Assembly: GCA_029204225.1 (NCBI GenBank)
Contig: MU832027.1
Location: 1 to 64,000 of the forward strand
From: Diphasiastrum complanatum
Lineage: Eukaryota > Streptophyta > Lycopodiopsida > Lycopodiales > Lycopodiaceae
Direction of reading: 5' to 3'
DNA length: 64,000 nucleotides
Shown in pieces: positions 37,421 through 49,578 of this stretch; position 1 is the first letter of the stretch, and each line of letters starts with the position of its first letter. The position numbers and the translations under genes are program-made. The notes under the pieces are model-generated. The model saw only the letters and a program-made list of their open reading frames with translations, searched no databases and was not told the origin of the DNA.

Positions 37421-37735
37421 TTACTTCGTATGATAAGGGATGAGCATATATTTTGTTGCTAGTGTGAATTCACTTCTCAGACATTGTGACAATGTGTCAT
37501 TATTCTCCTTGAAGGCCTGAAGCAGAAAGTTACTCAGCATCAGCAACTCATTGGATGAATCTCTTGCAATGCAATATTGCAAGAGTGTAAGCCCGGACTC
37601 TATCACAGGATCACTGATAGAAGCCCGTCTGTCTTTGAGATCCAAGCAATCTAGAACTCTAAAATTAATACTACAATCAAGTTCATCTAGTCTAAAACAA
37701 AAAGGAGTACCAATTGTATCTATAGCATCGGATAT
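37421..37735 (-). pseudogene. Unknown 105-codon frame
   Basis: An open frame on the minus strand from about 37735 (EKDISDAIDTIG) to a stop at 37421, with a Leu-rich helical segment (SGLTLLQYCIARDSSNELL). It has some ankyrin-like flavour, but not enough to assign. It directly follows the CENH3-like frame in another frame and may be its separated downstream part or an unrelated exon. Confidence 0.3.
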
Positions 37736-37742
37736 GTCTTTC

Positions 37743-38434
37743 TCAAATTATGTATGTATAAAAATTTGGAGGAGGAGGAGGAGGAGGAGGAAGAGGAGAA
37801 GGAGGTGGATGTGTAGTATCTACAGGAATAAAAGGGGTATCCAAAACAAATGTAGCTATATTTACAACATTATCAACAACAGCGTTATCTATAATGGATT
37901 CCAAGTTAGGCTTCACAGAATTTGTGGTGTCTACCCTCCTTACTTTCTTCGGAGCTCTCTTGGGGGTTGTTTGCTTCCTAGGACGCTTCGTCAGAAGATC
38001 AGTCCTATCTAGAGGAGTTGGTCTAGGAGCAGCAGGCTGAGATCCGTGTAACCTACAATACCTATCTCTCATTCTCATCAGGAGCTGAAAATCCTTGGGC
38101 ATTATGTTGACTCTCTTGGAATGGATTGCAAGCAAAAAAGAATCCTCAAAAAAAAGGCTAATGTAATCTTCAACAGCCTCCTGAAGGCACTGAAGAGCAC
38201 TGGGTTGAATCTAACTAGCTCTCCGAAATCATTTCTTGTTATGTTTCGGACAGCACGGTAGAATGGAGGTCTTGGGATCAACAGAGCTGTTAATCTTTGA
38301 TACTTGCGTATCTTAGAGAGCTACCTGTTGTGGTTGCGCGTTCTAGGTCTAGCGGGTGGTGTAATGGCAACCGCAGGGGATGAGGATGAGCCATGAGAGA
38401 AGAAGACCCTTCTTGTCTGCTTTCTCCTATCCAT
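37743..38434 (-). pseudogene. CENH3-like histone H3 pseudogene with C-terminal extension
   Basis: Read on the minus strand from ATG 38434: a basic tail (MDRRKQTRRV...), then IRKYQ, LLIPRPPFYRAVRNIT, loop 1, ALQCLQEAVEDY, LAIHSKRVNIMPKDFQL. This is the whole histone-fold order of H3. LLIP, EDY and KDF are the residues of centromeric CENH3, where canonical H3 has LLIR, EAY and KDI. It is broken by a TAG at 38323-38321 and a frameshift near 38205. After the fold (about 38064) the frame goes on for about 107 codons: basic (TKRPRKQTTPKRAPKKVRR), then Ala/Val-rich, then a proline run, stopping at 37743. No introns interrupt it, although plant CENH3 genes usually have several, so it may be a retrocopy. 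Confidence 0.75.
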
Positions 38435-38446
38435 GGATGTGTACTA

Positions 38447-39254
38447 TGGGATAGCGGACTTGTGCGTGACGGTTAGGATGAGCAGGGAGGGATGATAAAG
38501 ACCTCGCAAAGGACCGATATGTACGGACAAAATGTATGGTATATCGGACCTGTGCGAGCCGAATATAAGAGAGAGCGATTAGTTTCGAAGAAAGACGCAC
38601 AAGTGCGATATGGAGAGACACGTAGGCAGATGTATCGGACCTGTGCGCATGGAAGGCGGTAGGAGGAATATCGATTGTGAAGGATGCGCACAAGTGCGAT
38701 ATGCAGAGCGAAAAAAAAGTGAAAAAAAATTCATCGAAGTTTGTGATCTTATATCGCGGTTCGCACATGCGACAGAATGTTCTGTCACACGTGTGGGAGT
38801 TGTACGAACAAATGCGAGAGTGACATGTGTCACCCTGTCACATTAAACGTGTGGGATTTGTACGAGCAAATGCGAAAGCGACACGTGTTGTCGAGCAAAC
38901 GAATGAACACACAATACATGTCTAGGTGTCATTTCACACGTGTCCATGTGTCACCTCATACGTGCTAGTGCCTGTAGTCCAATTGAAAGTAGACACGTGT
39001 CATTTGTCCGTTGACCACATGTGCAAAAATTTAGTATAAATGGCACAAAAATCAATTAATTTTTTACCTTTTCCGTTCTCAAAATTCGTGGCATATCGCT
39101 CTTGTGCGTGTGCATTGTTGTCCGTTTGCTTGCAACGATACCTATTTGCACACAAGTGCGATATTCGATATCTGCCTGCCGTACATATCTCTCTTGTGCA
39201 CCATCTTGATAGTTAGTTTTGTTTCAGTTCTCCCTCGTGCACAAGTGCGATATT
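38447..39254. promoter_or_regulatory. Nine copies of a GCACAAGTGCGATAT motif between two genes
   Basis: The motif reads forward at 38597, 38688, 39148 and 39239. It reads inverted (ATATCGCACTTGTGC-type, or the ATATCGGACCTGTGCG variant) at about 38451, 38541, 38633, 39093 and 39185. It fills the space between the CENH3-like pseudogene (minus) and the gene at 39267 (plus). A regulatory role for both is possible; it could also be a decayed repeat family. Confidence 0.6.
38782..38888 (+). repeat. 53-bp tandem repeat with G-boxes
   Basis: Two copies (38782-38834 and 38835-38888) share CTGTCACA, CGTGTGGGA, TTGTACGA and CAAATGCGA. The first contains CACACGTGTG at 38786-38795. More ACACGTGT words follow up to 39000. 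Confidence 0.7.
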
Positions 39255-39266
39255 CACGTTACTGCC

Positions 39267-40760
39267 ATGGCCTCTTCCTCAGGATCCTCACGAGATTCAG
39301 GCTTGAGTTCATTTCTTAGTGAATTTGGGATTACTAAAAACCTAGATTACTTCCACAGCCTATTCAGACCATATCTACATGTTTTCAAGACTGCACAACC
39401 AAATTCTGACGTATTTTATGAACATTATGTTAGATTCAGAGATATACTTAGTAAGCATGTTTATTCCATAGGTCCACTCCAGTACATGCATTATACTGAT
39501 CTTGTTCATTTCTTCCCAGCTTTCAGACATAGACTGGATAGAATGTTCACCAAATTGTTTGATATTTTCAAAAGCAGTTCAATGTGTCCGTATTGCAACA
39601 AGAAATGTCGATTGGTTGAATATCAAAGTGGTTTCGCACTTTTCTTGTTAGTTCAGATCCCATATGATGAGGAAGTTTCTGTTGCTGACCCTCCTTTTGC
39701 ATCATCCTCTGTTCAGTCAGCTATTAAGGATATCAGTCACTTTCTTATCGACACTCTTGATAAGGAAAATGACTTTATTGATGTAAATATTGATGTTCTC
39801 CAGGATTCTTTTATTGGCCAAAATACATCTGATGATGAATCCAACCCTATAGAGGAGTCAAAATGTCTTTTCAATTTGCCTATATATTATATTAATGACG
39901 ATGTATATTTTACTACTGCTGATTTATATAAATTTTTAGACTATCATGAAGGCGAGGTTCTATGTTTATTAGCTGGCACAATTTCTGAATTCTCCGACTT
40001 TGTAGATTTTGAAACAGATGACCTTGTTGCTGGTACTTATGACTGGTGAAGAATGCTTGACTAAGACTTTATCAAATATAGGTGAGGATGGACGAGGCAG
40101 ACCATCCGATGAAGAATTCACGACATTACAATCCCAGATGGGCTTCCCTCGTCCATCATTAATGCATTTCACTGATGATTCTACTTCAGTACATGGTCAT
40201 CATATTGATCATCTTGATCTGGTTGCTACTGATGATGAAGAATGTGTAAGTGTTTAAACTTTCTTGCATTAGAATGTTTTTAATCACTGAATGTGTTTTT
40301 GCTAACATATTTCCTATTGCAGGATGCTCTCATAACAGATGATTTTGCTGCAAGACGAGGTGGTTTCAGACAACACGCATCCTCGTTCTAGAGGGACAGT
40401 GGACTGGGCCACTATCTTAGGCATTTCCTGAAGAATGAGATCTGTATTGCTCATTCCAAGCTGAGCCCAGTCGGGGAGAGTCTTATAATGGCAGTTAAAG
40501 CTTTATCATTTTATCTAGGAGAACATAAATTTGTTAAGACAAATAAGATCATTTTTGTCAAAAGATCTTATGTTTTGAACATTTTAGGCTTTACTGATGG
40601 GAATGTTCCTTTAAGGAGCTCTCATTATTCATTGTATTCCACTTATATTGAGCTTAGTGAAAATAAGAATAATGCACATCTATTAGATGCATATGCTAGC
40701 AGAGAATTTCTTCATGACAATACTGCCATAGAATTTAACACAAGATCTGATGATGAATAG
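39267..40760 (+). pseudogene. Unknown intron-containing gene, slightly broken
   Basis: Start chosen at ATG 39267 (MASSSGSSRDSG). The first exon encodes a helical region, a CPYCNKKC zinc-ligand pair near residue 110, an acidic linker, and NDDVYFTTADLYKFLDYHEG. A one-base shift near 40030 moves the reading to EECLTKTLSNIGEDG. A good intron (40246-40322, GTAAGT..TTGCAG) then joins DDEEC to DALITDDF in phase. The second exon has one TAG at about 40389 and continues to a stop at 40760, including TNKIIFVKRSYVLNILGF. The two quoted segments look like repeats of one module. No known family is recognised. With one shift and one stop it may be a recent pseudogene, or these may be sequence errors in a live gene. 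Confidence 0.5.
40246..40322 (+). other. Probable intron
   Basis: GTAAGT donor, pyrimidine-rich TTTCCTATTGCAG acceptor, 77 bp. Joins two coding frames in phase 0. Confidence 0.7.
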
Positions 40761-41208
40761 TTGACACTTTGTATTTTGGTATAATACAATCAATACATTT
40801 ACATTGAGTATTTCTCTTCTCTTGTTCAATGAATTTGCAAAGCAATTCTGAACATGTCATGATTTGATGACAATGATAATCTTATACTCAACAATTATCT
40901 AACTTTATCTTCCTGTATGAATTTTCATGCTTTTCTAAATTTGTTGTATTGTGTGGACTTTGTTATATGTCGACTCTGAACTCTGCGGTAGAACCACTGA
41001 AACAATTAACAAATGTAGTTTCGTTTTTCATTGGTTCCTCCATGTTGTGTATTGCAATGAAATACTGCTTGTGCTTGGCAGTGTGGCTTCTCCATCCCTT
41101 GTGATGACCATACACTCAAGCTTTCATATGTATTTGCAAAAAATGTTGTATGATCTCTTAGTATGTGCTGCATATGTCAAAATCATAATGTTAGTCTTAT
41201 GTTTGGAT

Positions 41209-42861
41209 CTAAATATATATGAAAATTTGAAAGCATTTTGAAAATTTTATACTAACCATGTAATGAGTGATGTGATCTTCTCCCCATGCTTTTGATACTG
41301 CATTAATAAACTTGACACAAGTCCTTTGGACAGCTTTCTTATCAATATCAGAGTATTTTTCTTTTCTTAAAATAGCAATCATACTATCAGGTTTTTTTCC
41401 TACATCAACTTTTAGTACTTTGGTTTTGCCATCTTTCTCAAAGTCCTGAGTGGCAGCAATAATATCTGTCCAGACTGAGTGTTGAATATTAGAAGCCTTA
41501 CCAGTATGATTTGATAGGAAACGACGTGCTTTTGTTCCTCCTATGCTTGGCTTAGTTGGCATGTTCCCATTCTTTTCTGAAAGCTTTTCATCTTTTTGAA
41601 TTTTGACATGTCCTTTATGGAGTCCTGTTTAAGATAAAACATCTTCTAATCAAGAGATAGCTTCCTTTGGTTATATCATAGAATGTGACGATGTATCTCA
41701 GCAAGTAATTTAGATCAACAAATAAATTGTTTGATGAATTATAGAATATCGATCTTCCATCAGTTTCATACACCTCCTCAATATGAAATGAAGTTCCAGT
41801 AATCTTATGCATACCTATGTTTAATGTATCTCTCTCTTTCTTCAAGTGATATGTCCTAGGGATTGGGACTTTTCTAATTTGAACTTGCTTAAAAGCTTCT
41901 CTAATTAGTTTAAATATTGTTGCATATGCTTCCTTGCTAATACCTGCATAATCACAAGTACCCTAAAGTATAGTCTTATCTAAATTTTTTTGAATGTCCA
42001 CCATCAAAGACTATGCTATTTTACACTTTACATTTGAAGTCCTATTATTCATCATGATACGCTCGTAGATCTGCAAAAAAAACAGATAGTTAACAGAATA
42101 TCACCATAGCTAAAATTAAATCCAAATGTCATTGAAAAACTTACAAAAATCAGAATATGCTTACTTGAATGCACAGATCCTTCTATTTCGATAACCTCCT
42201 TTTGAAAGCGTTTGAATATCCTTGCAACTTTGTCGCTTTCGCTTCTTACTTTCAGCCTTCTTCTTTGCTAGATCCACATCCTTCAATAATTGTAAGTTTT
42301 CAATATGAATAGACTGTAAGACTGATTGCATTTGCTCTAGTTCTGATTTGATATTGATTGTTATCTTCTGTAATGATTCATTATTTTTTTTAAGTTGTTC
42401 ATTTTCTTCTAACGTCTTTTGGAGATGACAATCTCTATTCTGACAATAAGAGGATATCCAAATTAACTCATCTTCTAAAAAGTGAACTTTATTCATATAA
42501 AGTTGTTTTCCATGGTTCTGCAATCTTCACAATATCCTAGTAATCCACTATGCTCATTGCATATCCATGTAACTAAATGAGTTATTGAAGAGAATGTGGG
42601 ATGTGTCAAAGTGCTTGGATCTTGTGGATATAATATTCCATCTATCCACAAGTCCAAGTTTTTTTTCCCTTCTGCCCTGTAACGAGAACGATCCTCAGCA
42701 GATATTTGAATTCCTTTGCCTCCTCTTCTCTGCAAAGGTGCCAAATCAATAGGGATATCCACATGTAGATGATACAATGTCATCATCAAAAAAAATAATA
42801 GAGTAATCAGTTGCATCAAAGTACTATGACCAGATTCTATGAAGCAAAAAAAAATACTCAT
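41209..42861 (-). pseudogene. Unclassified transposase-like gene, decayed copy 2
   Basis: Minus strand, in order: AEDRSRYRAEGKKNLDLW, paired cysteines (WICNEH..GYCEDC), a frameshift near 42500, a long coiled coil (LEENEQLKKNNESLQK), a basic patch (KKKAESKKRKR), SKGGYRNRR, then a probable intron (42071-42164). Next come IYERIMMNN, a stop, CDYAGISKEAYATIFKLI, another frame with GTSFHIEEVYETDG and NSSNNLFVDLNYLLRY, and finally IGGTKARRFLSNHTG...VQRTCVKFINAVSKAW. Coiled coil, KKRK patch, GG..RR and CD..G[IV]S...Y occur in the same order as in the locus at 32.7 kb, so the two are homologous. Several stops show that it is dead. The C-terminal core with GANAK..CIYC is not seen here. Confidence 0.45.
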
Positions 42862-43732
42862 CTTTGATTATATTATATACTATGTACGATCAATCCAATC
42901 TCCAGGCTTGTATGCTTGATTCAAATTTAGAAATGTCGCTCATTTTTTCATTCCAATAGGTAGTTGGCGCTCATATTTCCATTCTCGTGGAAGGAATACA
43001 TATGTAAACATTTTGCAATTTTTCCTTATTCGAATTTGGGGATGGCGGTCATATTCTAGATCCAGTGAAAATATTGCCCTTTTCGTAGCCAATGGAGGGA
43101 ATATTTTTGAATTTAGTCAAGTTATACTGTGAACTGTTAACAGTTCTTAACTGTGACTATAGACACTATGGTTAGATCATTGGGAGTTGGGTAGGCCTTG
43201 GGATTGGTGTGGGCAAGCAAATAAACAATATTGTTTTTTTTATTTTGATGTATTTCTATATCCTACATGGCATTCCTTAAAGGGTCTTTTTGATATTGAG
43301 AACTCCTCTAATGGGTAAATGCAGATCTAACATGCTTGCTTGACTACTTTGTTTGTCTAGATAGTCATAAAATTGAACTTGAATACCCTCCTTGACAGTC
43401 AATCTTACAAATTGAGTACAATGTGTTAACGATATTGGTGCTAGTTCTTGTTGTGTGAATGATCATTTGGGCTTTTTCTCCCTTGATTTGGGCTTTTTCG
43501 TATTGATGGAATCAAATTTTTCATTGGGTTGGTGGTCTATTATTTGGTGTGATAAATGGACATTGTTCATTATGGATGTTGGAGGTGAATAACTTTTTCC
43601 TTTCCATTGTCTTGTGATCTTGATGGCTGCATGATCGTGCTAGCTTGAGAACCTTGTGTTGGTTTGGCGTCAAAAAATTCACTTATCATAGATACTCTTT
43701 GTAGTGCAGCATTTGTTGATTGTTGTAGAAGA
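42862..43732. other. Intergenic; stray copy of the 8.2-kb foldback arm
   Basis: No supported gene. Positions 43268-43316 repeat the arm TTAAAGGGTCTTTTTG...CTCCTCTAATG seen at 8222 and 8558. GAAGA lies just left of the F LTR. Confidence 0.45.
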
Positions 43733-44389
43733 TGTTGAATTTCACACGTGTGGGACAGCCCAAAAGTGTGTTTGATCTCCTAAGATGTGGGTGATTGCAC
43801 GATAGATCAAGCATAGATTGAATTCCAAGATCTATCTAACAAATCTAAGGCAAGAGCACAATGAAACATGCCACATATCACTCTCCAAAGTACATTCCTA
43901 CGTGTGGAGACTTGAGATAGAAAAAAATTAAGTACAAAATAGCCTTGCTCTTGGGTAGACAGACAATCCAAGTACCAATACTTGGGTAAGGAGAGAAAGC
44001 CAAAAAAGCTCAAAATGTAAATACTCTCATTAACTCCAAAAATCTTTCATAGAATTGATCTAAGACACATATAAGTAACAACTAGAGGTCAAGGGGAGTG
44101 AAACATGATTGAACCCCTTCTTTTTGTCCTCTAAATATTATTGGCTTAGTGACATATTGACCCTCAAACTTGATTAGACCAATTTGGTGAATTTCTAGCT
44201 TTTGGTTGGTCACTAGCTCTTATGCCAACACATAGAGAAGTGTCACACATCCAACCTTATCGTGACAAATGTAACAAGCCTAATAAATGTCTACAAAATT
44301 TCAAGTACCCCTAACTCAACATAGATCTAACATGAATATGGATACTTTCCACACGTGTGATATTTCCATGGGTACAAGGATATGCAAAA
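43733..44389 (-). repeat. F-family 3' LTR, main part (split by E4)
   Basis: On the minus strand this LTR begins at 50177 (TGTGAAAAATTGGC), is interrupted by E4 at 50142/44389, and ends GAAATTCAACA at 43733; joined length about 693 bp. The same terminus closes the B LTR (20561) and the other F LTR at 57573. It contains CACACGTGTG at 43743-43752 and 44350-44359. Confidence 0.75.
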
Positions 44390-45056
44390 TGCGAAAGATT
44401 TCAAATCCTTAAGATCCAATCTACTTGAATGATCTTTGGTTAGAAAGAGAAATACACTACCAGTCTCACCAATGTAGAAAAATCAGCATCTGCACACAAA
44501 ATGAGATGCAAACACCAATAAAACTTGATCAAACTTGAATGAAATGAAAAGTTACTGTTGTTGTCCGTACAAAACCAGCAAGCTACTGTATTTCACATGT
44601 GTGGATCCAAAAATAACAAATATAGATCATTCTACACATAGAATTGCAAGCAATCACCAAGATAGTGCACCAATGGATGGTAGAACCCAAGAGAACCATG
44701 TATAAGCATGAAATGAGATAGAGAAGAGAGAAGATTTCTCTCTCCACGAGTTACATCCTTTTATAACAGGTCCAAACCCTATTTGGCCACTTGGCTTACC
44801 AAAATGCTAACCCTACTAATTTTGGGTCTAAATTCAATGTACCCAATTATTCATATTTGAATCTACTCTAACTCACATTCTAACTTTCCCACACTTTCAA
44901 AAAGTGTTTATACACTTTCAAAAAGTGTTTATTGAGATGAAATTTAGACTAATGAACTTTGAAAAGTCAACATCTAAGTCTAAAACAAGTTTTGACATCA
45001 ATATGCCAAATATGAAAATATAGCAAAATGTGATGAAACTAGTTGAATCTTTCACA
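44390..45056 (-). repeat. E4 3' LTR
   Basis: Starts TGTGAAAGATT at 45056 and ends with a mutated terminus at 44390 (TGCG instead of TGTG on the plus strand). The palindrome is degraded to CACATGTGTG near 44595. Confidence 0.9.
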
Positions 45057-48000
45057 CTCCCTCTTTAACTAGTTTTAGCATAGACTTTGATAACACTCCA
45101 AGTGAATTCCTATGCTTCATGAACAAGTCTTTTCCCAATGCTTTGGTGAAGATATCAGCTACACATTCCCTTGAAGTTACATGTTGATGCTCCACCTCCT
45201 TTGCAATGACTTGTTCCCTCACAAAATGATATTGTATCTCAATATGCTTGCTCCTAGCATGAAAGATATGATTGGATGCCATTCTTTGGGCTGAATGATT
45301 GTCACAAATGATAATTGGGCTTTCTGAAAAATCCAGCAAGTAAAGATCTTTGATCATCCTCTTGATCCATACCATCTCCTTTGTGCAATGTGTAAGAGCT
45401 TTGTACTCGGCCTCACTAGATGACAATGAGATAGAGGCTTGTTTCTTTGACATCCATGATATAGCTCCATCACCTATGAAAATACAATAAGGACTAATGG
45501 ATTTTCTATTTATTATATCTCCAGCATAGTCCGAATCTGAAAATCCAAAAAGATTAGGTGATGATCCCTCATACAATATGCCAAATCTCAAATTCCAATG
45601 ATGTACCTCAAAACTCGCTTTCCTAGCTTCCAATGCTCCTCACTAGGATCTTGCATGAATTAACTCAATATTCCAACACAATAGCTTAGATCAGGTCTAG
45701 TAATGGTTAGATAGATGAGTGAACCAACTAGCTTCCTATAGAGAGTAATGTTCTCGACGGATCTTTCATTACCTCTTATAGTTAGCTTTACATGAGACTC
45801 CATAGGTGTATCAATAGCTTTTACATCCACCATATGAAATATTTCTAGAATAGAATTAGCATACTTCTCTTGACAAATGAAATTAAATTGAGAAGATCTA
45901 ATGACTTCTATTCCCAAAATGTAATGCAAATTACCAAGATCATGCACATCAAACTCCTTCTTAAGAGCATTCTTGATATCCTCCACATCTTGATTGTCTC
46001 CACCACTCAAGATGATATCATCCACATAGATTAGCAAGATGGTAACATCATTTCCAGAAAACCTATAATAAAGTGAATGATCATACTCACTCATAACAAA
46101 TCCTTGAGAGAGTAAAAAAGTGTTAAGCTTAGCATACCAACTCTTTGGTGCTTGCTTAAGGCCATACAAACTCTTTTGTAGAAGACACACATGATTTGGC
46201 TTTGTTGATGAAATATAGCTCTTGGGTTGCTCCATGTACACTTCCTCCTCAAGATCAACATTCAATAATGCATTTGAAATGTCCATTTTCCATAGATTTC
46301 ATCCATAAATTGTAGCAAGTGAAATGATGACCCGAATGTTTACCATCTTGGCCACGGGTGCAAATGTCTCATCATAGTCAATCCCTTGTTGTTGAGCATA
46401 TCCTTTTGCCACTAACCTTGCCTTGTACTTGTTGATAGATCCATCTTGGTTTTTCTTCACCTTGAAGATCCAATTGCATTCAATAGCTTTCTTGTCCTTA
46501 GGCAACTCCACCAATCTCCATGTTCCATTCTTCATAAGAGCTTGATACTCAAGATCCATTGCTTGGATCCACTCCTCTTCTTTCCTTGCTTGATCTACAC
46601 TTGTAGGCTCATGCAAAGAGGTTAGGAAAGCAACATAATTTCTAGAAACTACTTGCTTACTCTTTTGATCATATGTGAGAGTTGAAGGTACTTGTCTTTC
46701 TCTTGATGTTCTCTTTGGCTTTTGACTTGATGAAGGTCCATCATCAACACCATCCAAAGTAGAATCCTTCTCATCAATATCAAGAATGTTAGATCCACTC
46801 ACTCTACCATCAATCATGCTTGAAGACACCTTTGGAATGTTCCCCTCATAAAAAATGACATCTCTACCAACAATCACTTTGTTAGTAGAAGGAATGTAAA
46901 CCTTGTAGGCTTTACTCACCTCACTATATCCAACAAAAATACCTCTTCTTGAAGATGGACCCTCCTTGGTACTATCATCAAGAGTAATGTTGACATAGCA
47001 TGTGCATTTAAAGGTTCTTAGAAAGTTGACACTCGGCCTCCTCTTGAATAGCATCTCAAAAGGTGTCCTTCCATCCAAAATAGCACTCGGCCACCTATTT
47101 CACAAGAAATCGGCACACAACAAAGCTTGATCTCAAACTGGTTTGTCAAGATCAGCACTTAACCTCATAGCTTTAGCACTTTCACATAAAGTCCTATTCT
47201 TCCTTTCAGCCACTCCATTTTTTTTTTTTGGAGTCCTTGATGTTGTATACTCCCTCTTGATCCCATGCTCATCACAAAAGGCCTTGAACTTGTTAAGTAT
47301 GTACTCACCACCATTGTCACCTCTCAAGCACTTGATCTTTGTGGAGAATTGGTTCTCCCTTGAATTCTTGAACTTGACAAAGACATCATACACTTCATCC
47401 TTGCTCTTTAGTAGATAGATCCAACAAAAACTACTAAAGTCATCAATGAATGTTACATATATTTTAGCTCCACTATTGCTAATTGTAGTAAATCCATGAA
47501 GATCTGAATGTAGAAGTTGAAAAGGCTTTGTAGATCTAGAAATAGATCTAGTATAAGGTAGTCTATGTGACTTAGACAAAGCACAAGGCTCACAAACATG
47601 CTTGACATCACTTAAGAAACTTGGAAGACCAATCACAACCTTCTTCCTTGCCATTACCTCCAATGACTTGAAGTTGAGGTGTCCCATCCTTTTGTGACAA
47701 ACCTCTTGAATAGAAATTTGCTCCCTTGCAGCACATCCAACTTGGTTAGCAATAACACAAGCATTTAGTTTGAACAACTTCCCTTGCCTTTTACCTTTTC
47801 CAATCAAGACATCCTTCCTTTTGATCAAACAAGCATCTCCATCAAACTCCACCTTGAGGCCTTTACTTAGCATTTGGCTCACACAAAGCAAATTCTTGGT
47901 AATAGATGGAATAAACAAGACATCCTCCAAATGAATATTCCTATTTGTAGAGAGAGAAATAGGAATTGTGCCAATCCCTTTGATTGCACCCTCTTGTCAT

Positions 48001-48979
48001 CTCCATATGCCAACAAAGAAGTGAAGTACTCTTTGTGAAAGGTCATGTGTGAACTTGCACCACTATCAATCCACCAAGGATCTAGATCTCCATCATTAGC
48101 AAGCATACATGAAGACATCACAAAAACATCATCATTTGCATCTTGAACATCCAAACCATCCTCATCAAGAGTAAGATTACGTTGCTTGTCTTCTTGATCT
48201 CTCTTCTTCTTGTAGTACTCACTTGCAAAGTGTCATTTGATGCCACAATAGAAGAACTTGAGCTTTGATCTATCCTTCTTTTTGCCACTTGAAGAAGCAT
48301 CCACTTGATCTTGCCCTTTAGACCACTTACTTTTGGTTTTGCCCTTGAATTTGCCCTTTGTGAACATAGCATCCTCTTGAAGTGTCGATGTAGATCCACC
48401 TCTTGCTTGAAGTCTATATTCCTCATTGATCAAGATCTCTTGAAGATCCATCAAACTTGTCAAAGTCTTTTGAATAGCAATACTTTGAACAATGTTAGCA
48501 TGAGCATCCAACAAGCCATTAAGAATCACTTGAATAATTTCTCCTTCCTTAATGCTTTCATCTATGCAAGCTAACTCATCATTCAATGCTTTCATCCCCA
48601 AAACAAAAGTACTTGGACTTTCTTCATTATTTTGCAAACAAGAAAAGATTCGCCTTCTTAGAGTCAACAGTCTAGAAGTAGACTTGGATTCATAAAGCTT
48701 CTTCAATGAATTCCAAGCTTCCAAAAATGATGTGCACTTACCAACTTCCTTGAGAAGTTCATTGGTAACATTCATCTTTATCATGTGTAGAGCCTTCTTG
48801 GCCCTCTTGTCATACCTCATTTGATCTTATTGTGTTGTTGGTCTCTCCTCCAAACCTACAAAAATATCCAAAACATCATTCATCTCAAGAAGTGACTCCA
48901 TCCTCACTTTCCACAATGAATAGTTAGTTGAGGTAAGCCTATCATTGGCTTCCAACATGACTCCAATTGAGGTTGTCAT
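45052..48979 (-). pseudogene. E4 Gag-Pol, multiply broken
   Basis: Start ATG at 48979 (MTTSIGVMLEANDR, as in A1). A CAA-to-TAA stop interrupts it near 48826. Gag (48820-48233) has a damaged zinc knuckle (FFYCGIK, frame lost afterwards). Protease DSGASSHM is in 48154-47879. HHCC (HKRMGHLN) and the integrase core with HSDLH, GDNGGEY (RGD for the usual RSD) and GVAERKNR are in 47930-47133. The linker and RT start are in 47078-46299, RT with YVDDII in 46286-45660, and RNase H (SDSDYAGD, SSEAEY, CDNHSAQ) in 45633-45052. At least five stops or frameshifts separate these blocks. The stop codon overlaps the LTR start. It cannot make enzyme. Confidence 0.92.
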
Positions 48980-49566
48980 GTAGCAATGACCTGATCTTCT
49001 CTTTCAACATGTTTCAATGCACAAAGCACCCCTTTGAACAACAACAAATTCTTTCAAAAGAACTCACCAAGATTTGAAATTATCTCACAAATTCTCTTCT
49101 AGCACTTATGTAAGCAAATCAACACATAGAATCATGGAATCTTGAACAACCTATGATCTACCCTCAATCTAATGACTTTTGCCACTTCCTAAGATTGAAA
49201 CACACTCAAATGAAGTCCAGCAATCTCACTATCTAGAGATCCAATCAAAATTAGGATTTTGCAAAATCACAAAAAATTGACTATTCCAAATCTACATGCA
49301 AATGCTGAAAATTTGATATGCAATCTATTAGCCACCACTTAGGTTGAACCAATGATCCAAAAATCGGCCGAATCTAGTATGTGATTTTAAAAATCGGAAT
49401 TGATCAAGTATGTTGACCTATATAGTGTTTTGATCTACAAAAGATCCAATCTACAAAAGCAAAAAACTCAATTTTGATGTAGAATCCTCTCTAGCATGCT
49501 CTAGACTTGATATCTTCACCAAATCATTGATAGATCTGATTTCCTCCTTCATAACCTGAAACACAA

Positions 49567-49578
49567 GCTCTGATACCA
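49567..49578 (-). other. E4 primer-binding site
   Basis: TGGTATCAGAGC on the minus strand, next to the LTR end. Confidence 0.92.
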
